Source: Primulina eburnea
Lineage: Eukaryota > Streptophyta > Magnoliopsida > Lamiales > Gesneriaceae
NCBI RefSeq assembly: GCF_022965805.1
Contig: NW_027331314.1
Coordinates: 104,289 to 168,288, forward strand
Reading direction: 5' to 3'
DNA: 64,000 nt
Shown: piece by piece, positions 45,913 through 55,762 of the stretch
Layout: each line of letters begins with the position of its first letter
Numbering within the stretch: position 1 is the stretch's first letter
Notes under the pieces: model-generated
Databases searched by the model: none
What the model was told of the DNA's origin: nothing
The model's input: only the letters and a program-made list of their open reading frames with translations
Program-made: the position numbers and the translations under genes

Positions 45913-46226
45913 AGTTCTCTCAATCTTTCAAGGCTTGTGCTTTGTGTTTACTAAAAATCAAACTTATCAAAGATTTAATCTTTGTGGCGTTAGTCGATTG
46001 TTTCTCGCTCGAATTGTCATAGGCTTGTTCTTTGAAGGTTCGTTCTTGATTCAATTGTTTTATCGTTGATATTTGTTGCTAAGTTAAATAACTTAGAGGT
46101 GAATATCACAAATTTTTACTTGTTTCAAAAGATCGGGACAAAATAATCGTTCCTTGTTTGTTATTGAATTGTGGGTGCGATTTCTATATTCGTGCTTGCC
46201 TTTCATTCGTACGAGGATTCTTATCA
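45913..46226 (+). repeat. 3' LTR of the CRM-like element, right part
   Basis: Continues the 3' LTR after the nested insertion. The first five bases, AGTTC, are the second copy of the target duplication. It matches 31432-31740 of the 5' LTR with about five visible substitutions and ends TTATCA. Confidence 0.93.
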
Positions 46227-46367
46227 CAACTACAGTTTGTCCATCCGTTTGATCATGACAAGTAGTAGAAAACAACAATTTTGTGGCAAGTTTAGCCCAG
46301 AAAATCTTTCTAAAGTAACTCAAGAATTTAACATCGCGACCAGAAACAAAAGTTCTAGGCATGCCAT
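46227..46367 (-). repeat. Integrase-derived satellite, segment between two elements
   Basis: 141 bp of one monomer, starting with the CAACT target duplication and ending with GCCAT (46363-46367), the target duplication of the copia element. It proves that both large elements were inserted into the same array. Confidence 0.95.
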
Positions 46368-47659
46368 TGTTAGAGTAGGTGCACGTCGAGCCAAGTGTTG
46401 GCCGACTGTTCACAATGAAACTCTTTGTATAAACGATCTTTATTTTAATAATATTTCAATTTATTAATTTGGCGCATCTTTATCTTTATACCCATGCTAG
46501 TTGCATAGATAAAGTCCTTGAATATACAAATAGTAGAAAGAATATGAGATGCTCATATGATGAGTATCATGAAACTCATATTTGGAATACTGTATATTCT
46601 AAACCGTTCCTAGTCGATTCAGCCGCCACTAAGAAGGATAAAGGCCGCTCGAGTTAGAGACTAGTATCTGCGATGTGAGTACCATGTTTCATTGGTAGGG
46701 GACATTGTGATGTCCGAACATGCAGATAGGTGCTCCTTGTAGAGTGCACTGAACAACCCTCCATAAAAGGACTTTCCAAGTGGTTCTCACTTATCGAGTG
46801 GAAAAGTCCTGGTTTATGGTTGTACAGAATTAGTCCTTATGACCCGGGACAACATTGAGACTCTATGTGCTAGCGTTTCACTTTGACTTGTTTACCGACT
46901 CTTATGGGGTCATTAGGTGGCAAGGTTGGGTGTTACGGCGAAACATATAGGAGTCGATGCATTGTAGTCGGGGATTCACCGCTTACCTACGGGTATGGAT
47001 ATCCTATGTGTTTTTCATGTATATGTGGGTTGAAATCTCTGATCAGAGTATGGTGGTAATTATGAAAGGGGTTTCATAGATTACACCATCGATGCAACCA
47101 CAACATGACACATAGTATCGATTCATTGACAACTCTCGATAGACCAATAGTTGTCGAATCGGTCGGGATATATGAGTTGAAGGGACCGTACTGTACGCTA
47201 ACCATAATTGAATGGTTCTTGCAGGCACTATCATGTGATACCTAGGGAATCACGTAAGCGATGCTGCTAGACGTTTAACGTGATTGGTTGGGTACTATCA
47301 GACTTGAGTTCTGACGTTCTTACTATCAAGGAGTTGATAAGTAAGAATGGAGCAATTGGGGTATGCTCGAATAAGGACATGTTTAGTCCGAATCACATTG
47401 AGATGTGAACCCACGGCTAGTTGTATCAATGAACCATTGAGGGCCACACAAGTACTTGCTTAGTAAATCCCGAAGAGAAGTAAAATAGTTCAATGTGTTG
47501 AACGGCTTATAAATGTGTTTATAAGCGTTAAGAAAAATAGAAGTATGACTTCTAAGAGAGAAATACAAATTTTAATTTATGGAAGTGTTCCTAAGATTAA
47601 AATTTGGCCGAGTAAATAATGTAGTTGAAAATTGTGATTTTCATGAACATTATTGGAGA

Positions 47660-47800
47660 CTAAATTAAATTAATTCAAGTGTTGAATTAATTAATTACTA
47701 GTGGACCTAGTAGAGTCTAAATAATTAAATTAATTCAAGTGTTGGATTAATTAAATAATATTAAGTCTAGTAGAGCTTAATTTAAATAATTATTTAACTA
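47660..47800 (+). repeat. AT-rich imperfect direct repeat in the copia LTR
   Basis: Two imperfect ~65-bp units sharing TTAATTCAAGTGTTGNATTAATTAA and CTAGTAGAG(T/C), lying 100-240 bp upstream of the TATA-like sequence. This is the same relative place in which the Ty3 LTRs carry GC-rich repeats. Confidence 0.6.
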
Positions 47801-47895
47801 GTGGGACTTGAGTAAAATCAAGTAATATTTAATTAATCTCAAATGTGTTTGAGATAATAAAATTTAGTCTATGGTTTTTAATGTGTTAAAAACCA

Positions 47896-47905
47896 TATAA
47901 TATAT
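47896..47905 (+). promoter_or_regulatory. TATA-like box of the copia LTR
   Basis: TATAATATAT in the context ACCATATAATATATGTGAGAC. It is the best TATA match in the LTR and would place U3/R about 1.5 kb into it. The same sequence is present in the 3' LTR. Confidence 0.4.
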
Positions 47906-48441
47906 GTGAGACATGCTAGGGTTTGCATGCTTGGGAGGTGAAAGGTTGTTGATTACTTTTTAATAAAAAAATTCCAAAGACATGCAACTTTTGAGAGACA
48001 ACTTTCACAACTACCTAGGCTAGTCTCCCACTCACTAACACACTCACTTGGCCGATTTTTCTTGTTCTAACACACACAAGATTTTTCTCTCCTTTTTGTT
48101 CTTCATTTTTGGAGACAAATTTCTCTTTGAAAAATCCTCAAAAATTTTCTAGTGCAATTTTTGAGGGGATTTGCCTTGCTAAGTGGTGGGCTTGATTTAG
48201 GAGCAAGAAGGGAAGCTTGTAGACTCTTCATTCCTTTCAAGAGCTTGGTTGTTCTACAATCAAGTTGGTGCCATTCATCAACTTCTTTAAGTTGATAGGT
48301 ATATCTTCTTAAACCTCCTATGTATGGTTTAATTTTTGTAAATATTGCACAATGTTCTTGTGGGGGCCGAAATTTTGCTCTTAAAATTTAATTTTTCGCT
48401 TCCGTTGCGTTTCCGGCCTCCGTAACCGGTCCGCTTTCAAG

Positions 48442-48453
48442 TGGTATCCGAGC
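48442..48453 (+). other. Primer-binding site of the copia element
   Basis: TGGTATCCGAGC, two bases after the LTR end. It differs from the usual iMet complement TGGTATCAGAGC at one position. Confidence 0.85.
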
Positions 48454-48590
48454 TAAGGTTACGGATTTTGTGCTATATTTACATAATATTATGTTGAGAT
48501 TCGATTTCTAACCGCTTGAAATTTTATGTGCAAGAATATGAGCAAGGCCGAAAATTTTTGAAGGAAAACAAAAAAAAAAAAAAATTATTT

Positions 48591-48673
48591 TCGGGCAGCT
48601 TGTTGCTGCCCGTGAGTTTCGGGCTGCCCGAATTATTTCGGGCAGCATGTTTGGGCAGCCTACGGGCTGCCCG
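48591..48673 (+). repeat. CGGGCAGC / GCTGCCCG repeat cluster in the copia leader
   Basis: Six alternating direct and inverted copies of an 8-bp unit (CGGGCAGC, GCTGCCCG), able to form several alternative strong hairpins. It lies about 140 nt after the PBS, flanked on both sides by A-tracts. Unlike the Ty3 clusters it is downstream of the LTR, in the transcribed leader. Confidence 0.8.
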
Positions 48674-49446
48674 GAAATTCCTGTTTTAAATAAAAAAAAA
48701 AAAAATTTTGTTGCCGGAATCCGGCGACGGAGCTCCGGCGACGGCGATGACGGCTAGGGTTTCCAAAAGTGTTTTGGACAATCTTAGTGTCATGGGCCTT
48801 GAGTTGTTGGGCCATTGGATGGCCAACATAATTTGTGAAATTTAAATGGGCCAAAATATTTTTGGTGAAAAATGAGTTTTGGGCCCTTAAGTTTAAATTT
48901 ACAAATGTTGCACATATTTTCTCATAAAATAAATAATTGGAGTAGGACTTTAATTATTTATAGTAAATTGTGATTTGCAAGAAATTCGATTATAAATAAA
49001 TTAATTTGAAAGTAGACAAAGGTGTTTGTATACTTTGTTAATTTAATTTATAATTGTGGCGGTTAGTGATTGGATCAAGATATATAATATTGGATCAATT
49101 AATTATAGTGATAATTAATTGATGGTGTATGATATGTGATATTATGCATGAAGGATGATCAAAAGCCCAAGCCCAATTTGCTAGGTGTATGCTAGGATAT
49201 TTGTGTTGAATGATTGTAATAATTATCAATTTATAAAGTGGGCTTGGTTTATGGCCCGTTCCCACCCCCATGAGATGTATCCCTATGTGCCATGGATATT
49301 TAATTGTAAATATTAGAATAGGGGAAGATCAAGATTGGAAGATGGTGGCCTTGGTGATTATGAAGATCGAAGACATGTAATATAGGATGCTAATGTAATA
49401 GTATAGTTGCATTGCATCCCGTGCATTTACCCTAGGATTGGACCTA

Positions 49447-49471
49447 GGCCCGTGTTTGGCTCACACGGGCC
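49447..49471 (+). other. Strong hairpin in the copia leader
   Basis: GGCCCGTGT (49447-49455) pairs perfectly with ACACGGGCC (49463-49471) around a 7-nt loop TTGGCTC, a 9-bp GC-rich stem. Two CCTAGG palindromes lie just upstream. It sits in the leader between the PBS and the TATTAT stem-loops. Confidence 0.6.
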
Positions 49472-49782
49472 ATTAGAGTTTGGGGCAATTGATCATCCTT
49501 GTATTGTTCTCTATTTATAATATATGCATGATATGTTATAAATAATGAGTATGTGCGTTATTATTATTATAATAACAAAGTTGCATGAATCCGGCAAACA
49601 TACGATCATACATGGCGAGCTTTTAAAATAAAATTAATGATGAGACCTTTCAAAATTAAAAACCCTCATTTTGAATAAGATTCAAAATTAATATCAAGTC
49701 CGAAAAGGGGAATTATAAATTTGTTTATAATTTCCTTGTCTTCCATCGACAATGGATGCATGATGAACGCTACCCGTACTCG

Positions 49783-50083
49783 GGGCTCGGCTCATATTAT
49801 TGAGGGGGCCCTGGGTGCCGGAAAGCTGTGACATCCATTGACATGGTGATGTGAACTACGTGGAACTCCCATGATTTCGGCTCATATTATTGAGGGAACT
49901 CATGGCGACCGTCCATTAAGGTTCAATATCGATGGGTTAGGCTTGACACGTAAAGATGAACGACGTCATATTATTGGGTCCTAATCAAACGTGAGACAAA
50001 AGTATACGTAGAGGGTTGCATGGCGATGCAATTGGAAACTACCTTTTGGGAGTTGTGATGGCCGATATTATTCGGGATCACAA
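49783..50083 (+). other. Four iterated TATTAT-loop stem-loops in the copia leader
   Basis: Four hairpins share the hexaloop TATTAT, at 49795-49800, 49885-49890, 49969-49974 and 50066-50071, spaced 90, 84 and 97 nt. Inner stems: CTCA/TGAG, CTCA/TGAG, TCA/TGG (one wobble) and CCGA/TCGG. Each has a different outer stem: GGGC/GCCC, CCATGA/TCATGG, GAC/GTC, TTGTGAT/ATCACAA. Sequence between hairpins is not repeated, so loop and pairing are kept while stem bases change. They lie 190-490 nt upstream of the polyprotein ATG. RNA packaging or dimerisation is a plausible role (inference). Confidence 0.7.
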
Positions 50084-50268
50084 TTCGCTAATTGGACCTT
50101 ACGTACCTACTGAGGAAAGTGTTTCCCGTTTTCACTAGAGGGTAGTGAAAATGTCAAAACAGTGGGAGCGATTATTTATAAAGTAAAAGTCCAAACTTTA
50201 TATCTTATTAAATATTTTAAAATAGTCATGAACATTTATCTGTTTTACTTTTCAGTACAATCTTTGAC

Positions 50269-53200
50269 ATGTCATCAATTCGCAACCCGTTTTCGGTCAT
50301 TCTCGAAAAACGCATACTAACCGGACCAAACTATATCACTTGGCTAAGAAACTTAAAGATTGTCTTGAACTCGGAGAAAATCGCATACACACTTACTGAG
50401 TCGCCCCCTGATGAGGCTCCGACTGACTGCAGTCCCGAGGAACTGCAGACCTACAAGGATTGGTGCGACCATGACTTGAAGGCCAAGTGTTACATGCAAG
50501 CTTCAATGAACGATGAGCTGCAAAGGCGATTCGAGGATGCAAAGAATGCTGCTGACATTCATATGCACCTCAAGGAGCTCTTCGGAGAGCAGACTCGGCC
50601 TTTGAGGCATGCCACAGTAAAGGAGCTCATCACTTTACGCATGCGAGATGGGACTTCGGTCCATGAGCATGGCCTAAAGTTGATTGGGCTCGTGGATAAA
50701 CTCGTAGGCATGGATTTGATCTTGCCATCGGAGTTGACCACGGATGTGTTGCTGTTGTCATTGCCCAGCTCTTTCGATCCTTTTGTCGTGAACTTCAATA
50801 TGAACAAGCTTGAGCCCAGCCTTGAAGAGTTGGTGAACATGCTTGTGACCTTTGAGTCCACGATCAAGAAGGAGAAGCCGGTTCTTTATGTGGGCTCTTC
50901 ATCTGGCACGAAGACTGGTCCACCTGGGAAGGGAAAGAAGCGTTCTTTCCAGCGTACCAAGAAGAGCGAGCCCTTGAAGAGGCAGACTTCGAGTCCCGTT
51001 GTGGCAGCCGCGCCAGTAAAGGCTGAAAAGACTGTTGACATCTGTCACCACTGCAAGAAGCCTGGACATTGGAGGCGTAACTGCAGGGAATATCTTGCGC
51101 AGAAGGGTTCTGCCAAGGGTATGTTCTATATTGAAGTAAATATCTCGATTAATTCTACTTCTTGGGTATTAGATACCGGCTGTGGCTCACATCTCTGTAA
51201 TGATTTGCAGGTGATGGGAAGAAGTAGGAAGCTCCGAGAGGGTGAGACCTTCTTGAGGATGGGCAATGGAGCAAGGGTTGCTGCCAAAGCCGTAGGAGAT
51301 GTTTGTTTAATTTTGAACAATGATTTTAAGTTTGTATTAAGAGATGTTTTATTCGTACCAGACTTGATTAAAAACATTATTTCCATTCCTATGCTTGATA
51401 TTGATGGATATTCTTGTTTATTTGGCAAAGGTGTTTGCAATATTTACAAGAATGAATGTTTAGTTGGTACTGGTGAACTTGAAAACAATCTCTACACCTT
51501 AAAATTAAAAGATATTCCACTTAACAATGTCCAAACGATAACAACAACAAATAAGCGCAAACAAGATACTCTTAATTCGGCACAACTATGGCATGCTCGA
51601 TTAGGTCATATTTCCCTAAGAAGGATGAACAAGCTAGTGGGAGTTGGCATGTTTGATATGTCTGATATTAACGCTCTCACGACTTGTGAATCCTGTCTGA
51701 AAGGAAAGATGACCAAAATTCCCTTTAAGGGCCATGCGGAGCGAGCCAAAGGGTTATTGGATTTGATCCATACCGATGTGTGCGGTCCGCTTAGCATCAC
51801 CACTAAGCATGGACATGCCTACTTCATCACCTTTACCGATGACCATTCGAGGTATGGGTATGTGTATTTGATGAAATACAAGTCTGAAGCCTTTGAAAGG
51901 TTCAAAGAATTCAGAAGTGAAGTAGAGAAACAATTGGGACGAAGCATCAAGACACTTCGATCGGATCGAGGTGGTGAGTACTTGAGTGCCGAGTTCCAAG
52001 AGTATCTAAGGGAGAATGGGATTCTCTCGCAGTGGACTCCGCCCGCTACACCACAGTTGAATGGTGTTTCGGAGCGTCGTAACCGGACTTTGATGGACAT
52101 GGTTCGGTCTATGATGGGGTTCACGGAGTTGCCGCCATCCTTTTGGGGATATGCGCTTGAAACAGCGGCACTGTTGTTGAACAATGTCCATACAAAGGCA
52201 GTTGACAAGACTCCATATGAGATATGGATGGGTAAGCCTCCCAAGTATTCTTATCTAAGAATATGGGGGTGTCCTGCTTATGTGAAGCAGACAGTGGGAG
52301 ATAAACTGGATAGTCGATCCATTTTATGCTACTTTGTGGGATATCCAAGAAATTCCATTGGATATTATTTCTATCATCCCCAAGAAACAAAGGTGTTTGT
52401 TTCTAGGAACGCAACCTTTTTGGAAAAGGAATTTCTATTAGATAGAAAAGGCGAGATGATAGAACTCAAAGAGGTTCGAGAGACACCCACAGTTGTAGAA
52501 CCCACACCCGAGAAGCCAAGTGAGGAGATACAAGCTCCTAGGAGATCCGAGAGGATCTCGAGACCACCTATGAGGTATGGTCTACTTCTTGAAGAGGGCC
52601 ATGATGAGCCTAATCTTGGATGTGATCCAAGGACCTTCAAGGAAGCGTTATCGGATGCTGATTCATCCAAGTGGCTTGAAGCAATGGAATCTGAGATGAA
52701 TTCCATGCATTCGAACCAAGTGTGGAATCTTGTGGATCCACCTGAGGGAACTGTTCCCATAGGGTGTAAATGGATTTACAAGAGGAAACTTGGGGCGGAT
52801 GGGAAGGTATTGACCTTCAAAGCGCGATTGGTAGCAAAAGGGTATACTCAAAGACAAGGTGTTGACTATGAGGAAACCTTTTCTCCAGTTGCGATGTTCA
52901 AGTCCATTAGGATATTGCTAGCCATAGCTGCATGGTTTGACTATGAGATATGGCAGATGGATGTGAAGACAGCCTTCCTTAATGGGGATATTAAGGAAGA
53001 AATTTACATGTCTCAACCTGAAGGGTTTACATCCATCGGAAGTGAGCATATGGTATGCAAACTTCAAAGATCTATTTATGGTCTTAAGCAGGCATCGAGG
53101 AGTTGGAACCTCAGATTCGATAGTACAATCAAAGAGTTTGGTTTTACTAAGAATCCTGAGGAACCCTGTGTGTATAAGAAGGTCAGTGGGAGTGCGGTGA

Positions 53201-54168
53201 CATTCCTTGTTCTTTATGTTGATGACATTCTACTCATTGGGAATGATGTAGGAATGTTGCAATCAACAAAGATATGGTTAGCAAGTAAGTTCTCAATGCA
53301 GGACTTGGGTGAAGCATCTTTTGTATTGGGAATACAGATCTATAGAGATAGATCAAAAAGATTGCTTGGTCTCACCCAGTCCACATACATTGATACCATC
53401 GTGAAGCGGTTCTCGATGGATGAGTCCAAGAGAGGACATCTACCAATGTGTCATGGCGTGTCCCTATCCAAGTCTATGTCTCCCAAGACTGATGCAGAGA
53501 TAGCGGCGATGACACGAATTCCGTATGCTTCGGCTATTGGTAGTATCATGTATGGGATGATATCTACACGTCCTGACGTGGCATTTGCACTAAGTGTAGT
53601 GAGTAGATATCAATCCAACCCCGGTCTTCCACACTGGAAAGCTGTGAAAGACATCCTCAAGTATTTGAGAAGGACCAATAAGTTGTTCTTGGTCTATGGG
53701 GGTGGAGAACTAAAATTGGAAGGCTATACCGACTCTAGCTTCCAAAGCGATGTTGATGACTCGAAGTCAACCTCCGGATTCATATTCATGCTCAATGGTG
53801 GTGTTGTCTCTTGGAAGAGTTCCAAGCAAGACAGTACTGCGGATTCCACCACTGAGGCAGAATACATTGCTGCATCGGCTGCAGCAAAGGAGGCTGTTTG
53901 GATTAGGAATTTCGTCCAAGAGTTGGGCGTCATTCCAAATGGAGTTGCTCCTATCCCGGTGATGTGCGACAACACGGGAGCCATAGCTCAGGCGAAGGAG
54001 CCAAGGTCTCATCAGAAGTCCAAACACGTATTGAGAAAGTACCACATTCTCAGAGAGATCGTGGAAAGAGGAGATGTCGTGATTGACAAAGTCGGCTCCG
54101 CAGAAAATGTTGCTGATCCACTAACTAAGCCTTTACCAGGACCATCGTTCGAGAAGCATCGCGAATAA
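50269..54168 (+). CDS. Copia gag-pol polyprotein (intact, 1299 aa)
   Basis: An uninterrupted polyprotein with every activity needed for copia transposition. Gag (~1-250), with NYITWLRNLKIVL near the start; zinc knuckle C259-C262-H267-C272; aspartic protease LDTGCGSH with D302; integrase zinc domain H442, H447, C473, C476 and catalytic D503, D566, E602 (D,D35E between the last two); RT with YVDD at 983-986; RNase H with D1155, E1198 and D1234; end at ADPLTKPLPG. It acts in cytoplasmic virus-like particles, and its integrase acts in the nucleus. The start is the first ATG after a pyrimidine-rich AG, 1.8 kb from the PBS. All catalytic residues are present. With nearly identical LTRs, this copy could be functional. 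Confidence 0.95.
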   Translation: MSSIRNPFSVILEKRILTGPNYITWLRNLKIVLNSEKIAYTLTESPPDEAPTDCSPEELQTYKDWCDHDLKAKCYMQASMNDELQRRFEDAKNAADIHMHLKELFGEQTRPLRHATVKELITLRMRDGTSVHEHGLKLIGLVDKLVGMDLILPSELTTDVLLLSLPSSFDPFVVNFNMNKLEPSLEELVNMLVTFESTIKKEKPVLYVGSSSGTKTGPPGKGKKRSFQRTKKSEPLKRQTSSPVVAAAPVKAEKTVDICHHCKKPGHWRRNCREYLAQKGSAKGMFYIEVNISINSTSWVLDTGCGSHLCNDLQVMGRSRKLREGETFLRMGNGARVAAKAVGDVCLILNNDFKFVLRDVLFVPDLIKNIISIPMLDIDGYSCLFGKGVCNIYKNECLVGTGELENNLYTLKLKDIPLNNVQTITTTNKRKQDTLNSAQLWHARLGHISLRRMNKLVGVGMFDMSDINALTTCESCLKGKMTKIPFKGHAERAKGLLDLIHTDVCGPLSITTKHGHAYFITFTDDHSRYGYVYLMKYKSEAFERFKEFRSEVEKQLGRSIKTLRSDRGGEYLSAEFQEYLRENGILSQWTPPATPQLNGVSERRNRTLMDMVRSMMGFTELPPSFWGYALETAALLLNNVHTKAVDKTPYEIWMGKPPKYSYLRIWGCPAYVKQTVGDKLDSRSILCYFVGYPRNSIGYYFYHPQETKVFVSRNATFLEKEFLLDRKGEMIELKEVRETPTVVEPTPEKPSEEIQAPRRSERISRPPMRYGLLLEEGHDEPNLGCDPRTFKEALSDADSSKWLEAMESEMNSMHSNQVWNLVDPPEGTVPIGCKWIYKRKLGADGKVLTFKARLVAKGYTQRQGVDYEETFSPVAMFKSIRILLAIAAWFDYEIWQMDVKTAFLNGDIKEEIYMSQPEGFTSIGSEHMVCKLQRSIYGLKQASRSWNLRFDSTIKEFGFTKNPEEPCVYKKVSGSAVTFLVLYVDDILLIGNDVGMLQSTKIWLASKFSMQDLGEASFVLGIQIYRDRSKRLLGLTQSTYIDTIVKRFSMDESKRGHLPMCHGVSLSKSMSPKTDAEIAAMTRIPYASAIGSIMYGMISTRPDVAFALSVVSRYQSNPGLPHWKAVKDILKYLRRTNKLFLVYGGGELKLEGYTDSSFQSDVDDSKSTSGFIFMLNGGVVSWKSSKQDSTADSTTEAEYIAASAAAKEAVWIRNFVQELGVIPNGVAPIPVMCDNTGAIAQAKEPRSHQKSKHVLRKYHILREIVERGDVVIDKVGSAENVADPLTKPLPGPSFEKHRE

Positions 54169-54204
54169 ATGGGTCTAAAGTATATAGGTAGTTGGCTCTA
54201 GTGC

Positions 54205-54215
54205 AAGTGGGAGAT
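54205..54215 (+). other. Polypurine tract of the copia element
   Basis: AAGTGGGAGAT directly abuts the 3' LTR start TGTTAGAG, 37 bp after the polyprotein stop. This is the usual copia PPT form. Confidence 0.85.
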
Positions 54216-54483
54216 TGTTAGAGTAGGTGCACGTCGAGCCAAGTGTTGGCCGACTGTTCACAATGAAACTCTTTGTATAAACGATCTTTATTTTAATAAT
54301 ATTTCAATTTATTAATTTGGCGCATCTTTATCTTTATACCCATGCTAGTTGCATAGATAAAGTCCTTGAATATACAAATAGTAGAAAGAATATGAGATGC
54401 TCATATGATGAGTATCATGAAACTCATATTTGGAATACTGTATATTCTAAACCGTTCCTAGTCGATTCAGCCGCCACTAAGAA
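54216..54483 (+). repeat. 3' LTR of the copia element, left part
   Basis: The first 268 bp, identical by eye to 46368-46635. It ends with AAGAA (54479-54483), the target duplication of the nested chromovirus. Confidence 0.95.
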
Positions 54484-55490
54484 TGTAGTGACCCGTTCCA
54501 GAATCACCTACTAATCAGAACTAAAGCATGCAAAATTTATATTTAAAACTGAATCAGGTAAACAGCGGAATAAGTAATACAACCCAATCGAAACTGTAAG
54601 TACAAAAATACTTAAACAACCAGGTCGAACTAAATCCAAGAATAAATACCAACAACTACGAATCAACCCCTACCAGCTCCCTGTCCACTCCCTCCTGGAC
54701 CGTCCAACCTGAGACCTGCCCCATCGAATAGGGTGTCCAAAACAGAGATAAACCGAGGACGTGAGCATAAAACGCTCAGCACCGAAAGCATGAGTATACA
54801 AGACTATGACATGCATGTATGCAAAATGTACTGGATACCAGGATCTGGGTATAACGAAATACTGCTCAGGCAAATGACGTCAAGGTATGTAGCACTCTGC
54901 GCCGTCGCACCAGGAGGTGGCTCCCATACCAAAATAAACCTGTGGATATACCGGTGACCTGACCACCGTCGGCCAACGGGGTCCAACCATCCACAACAAA
55001 TGAGGGCTGAGCACCCTCTCAACAGGCTATCTCAAAGATAATCAGGCTCAACATGATTATGCAAATGCCGCATAATAAACCATGCATCATATGACAGATA
55101 ATAATGCAACATATAAACATGCAACACATAGTAAAGCATACTCAATCCTGCTATCTCGGATAGTACTTTCGTACCTCAAACTAGTAGATCCTAGCAATCA
55201 GCCCTAGAATCAAGCCTACAATCCAAGTGATACCATATCACTAAACCACATCTAAAAGCCTTAACTAGACTAATAGATACTCCCAAATCTCAAAGGGAAC
55301 CCAGAACTATACCTGCGTCCGTAGTCAGCCCACTGATGCCGCTAGCCCCCAACTAGAGCACAGCTCCGCTACAAAACCAGTAGCTCCCCGCTAGTGCCCG
55401 AACCTCGGTAAAAGACTAGAAACCCATCAGAAACGACTAAAACGCTCTGGAACTCTCGGAATTGGCGAGTGAAGAGTGAAGCCTCGCGCT

Positions 55491-55500
55491 TCTATTTATA
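55491..55500 (-). promoter_or_regulatory. TATA box in the chromovirus LTR
   Basis: Minus-strand TATAAATAGA, an excellent plant TATA match, directly downstream (about 5 bp) of the GGACGATCCGAAC cluster. The duplicate in the other LTR is at 61479-61488, where it would drive the genomic RNA. Confidence 0.65.
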
Positions 55501-55504
55501 GACA

Positions 55505-55762
55505 ACGATCGGACGATCCGATCCACTTCGGACGCTCCGATCCGGTACACTTCGGACGATCCGATCCACTTCGGACGATCCGAACATTGCATGTCTTCCA
55601 CGTGTCCAGCCACCTGTCTTCGGACGATCCGAACCCTGATCGGACGATCCGAACTCTGACATGACATGACTCTTCTGACTCCGAACAGAACGGACGATCC
55701 GAACCAACTTCGGACGATCCGAACCAACTTCGGACGATCCGAACCCGGTTCGGTCCTTCCGA
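55505..55762 (-). repeat. Cluster of CGGACGATCCGA motifs, left LTR
   Basis: About ten copies of (TT)CGGACGATCCGAAC, whose core TCGGACGATCCGA is nearly palindromic (TCGGA...TCCGA). Direct copies in irregular spacing fill the LTR start up to the TATA box. Confidence 0.88.

Larger units (their letters stand above)
30905..46226 (+). mobile_element. CRM-like Ty3/gypsy chromovirus, degenerate, with nested insertions
   Basis: An LTR retrotransposon with TG...CA ends (TGATGC...TTATCA) and perfect target duplication CAACT (30900-30904, 46227-46231), inserted in the satellite and running opposite to the integrase sense of the array. Order: 5' LTR, tRNA-iMet PBS, leader, gag, protease, RT, RNase H, integrase, PPT, 3' LTR. 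The 3' LTR is split by the insertion 37397-45912. The element itself is about 6.8 kb. Clade call rests on recalled family features: a protease/gag region of the SCTNVAS and HILLGRPWQYDR type, and a pol frame that runs into the 3' LTR. Both fit the centromeric CRM clade. By eye the LTRs differ at about 10 of 836 positions plus one 22-bp insertion. Confidence 0.9.
46368..48439 (+). repeat. 5' LTR of the copia element
   Basis: 2,072 bp, TGTTAGAGTAGG to CCGGTCCGCTTTCA. It contains an AT-rich direct repeat at 47660-47800 and a TATA-like sequence near 47896. Small frames within it are not genes. It shows the intact site ACTAAGAAGGATAAAGG (46630-46646) into which the chromovirus inserted in the other LTR. 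Confidence 0.95.
48299..50255 (+). other. Candidate leader intron of the copia element
   Basis: A possible donor, AG/GTATATC at 48299, lies in the downstream part of the 5' LTR. A strong acceptor, TGTTTTACTTTTCAG/T, ends at 50255, 13 nt upstream of the polyprotein ATG at 50269. Splicing would remove the PBS and all four TATTAT stem-loops from the mRNA, leaving them only on full-length genomic RNA. Inference from splice-site shape only. Confidence 0.35.

Noticed and set aside
48708..48752. GC-rich CCGGCGACGG repeats in the copia leader as rRNA or a CpG island
   Set aside because: Only about 45 bp with no rRNA similarity that I can recognise; left as simple leader sequence.
49784..50083. Geminivirus-like replication origin (stem-loop with ATATTATT)
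   Set aside because: The loops read TATTAT and none contains the nonanucleotide TAATATTAC. No Rep-like gene is near, and there are four copies inside a retrotransposon leader.
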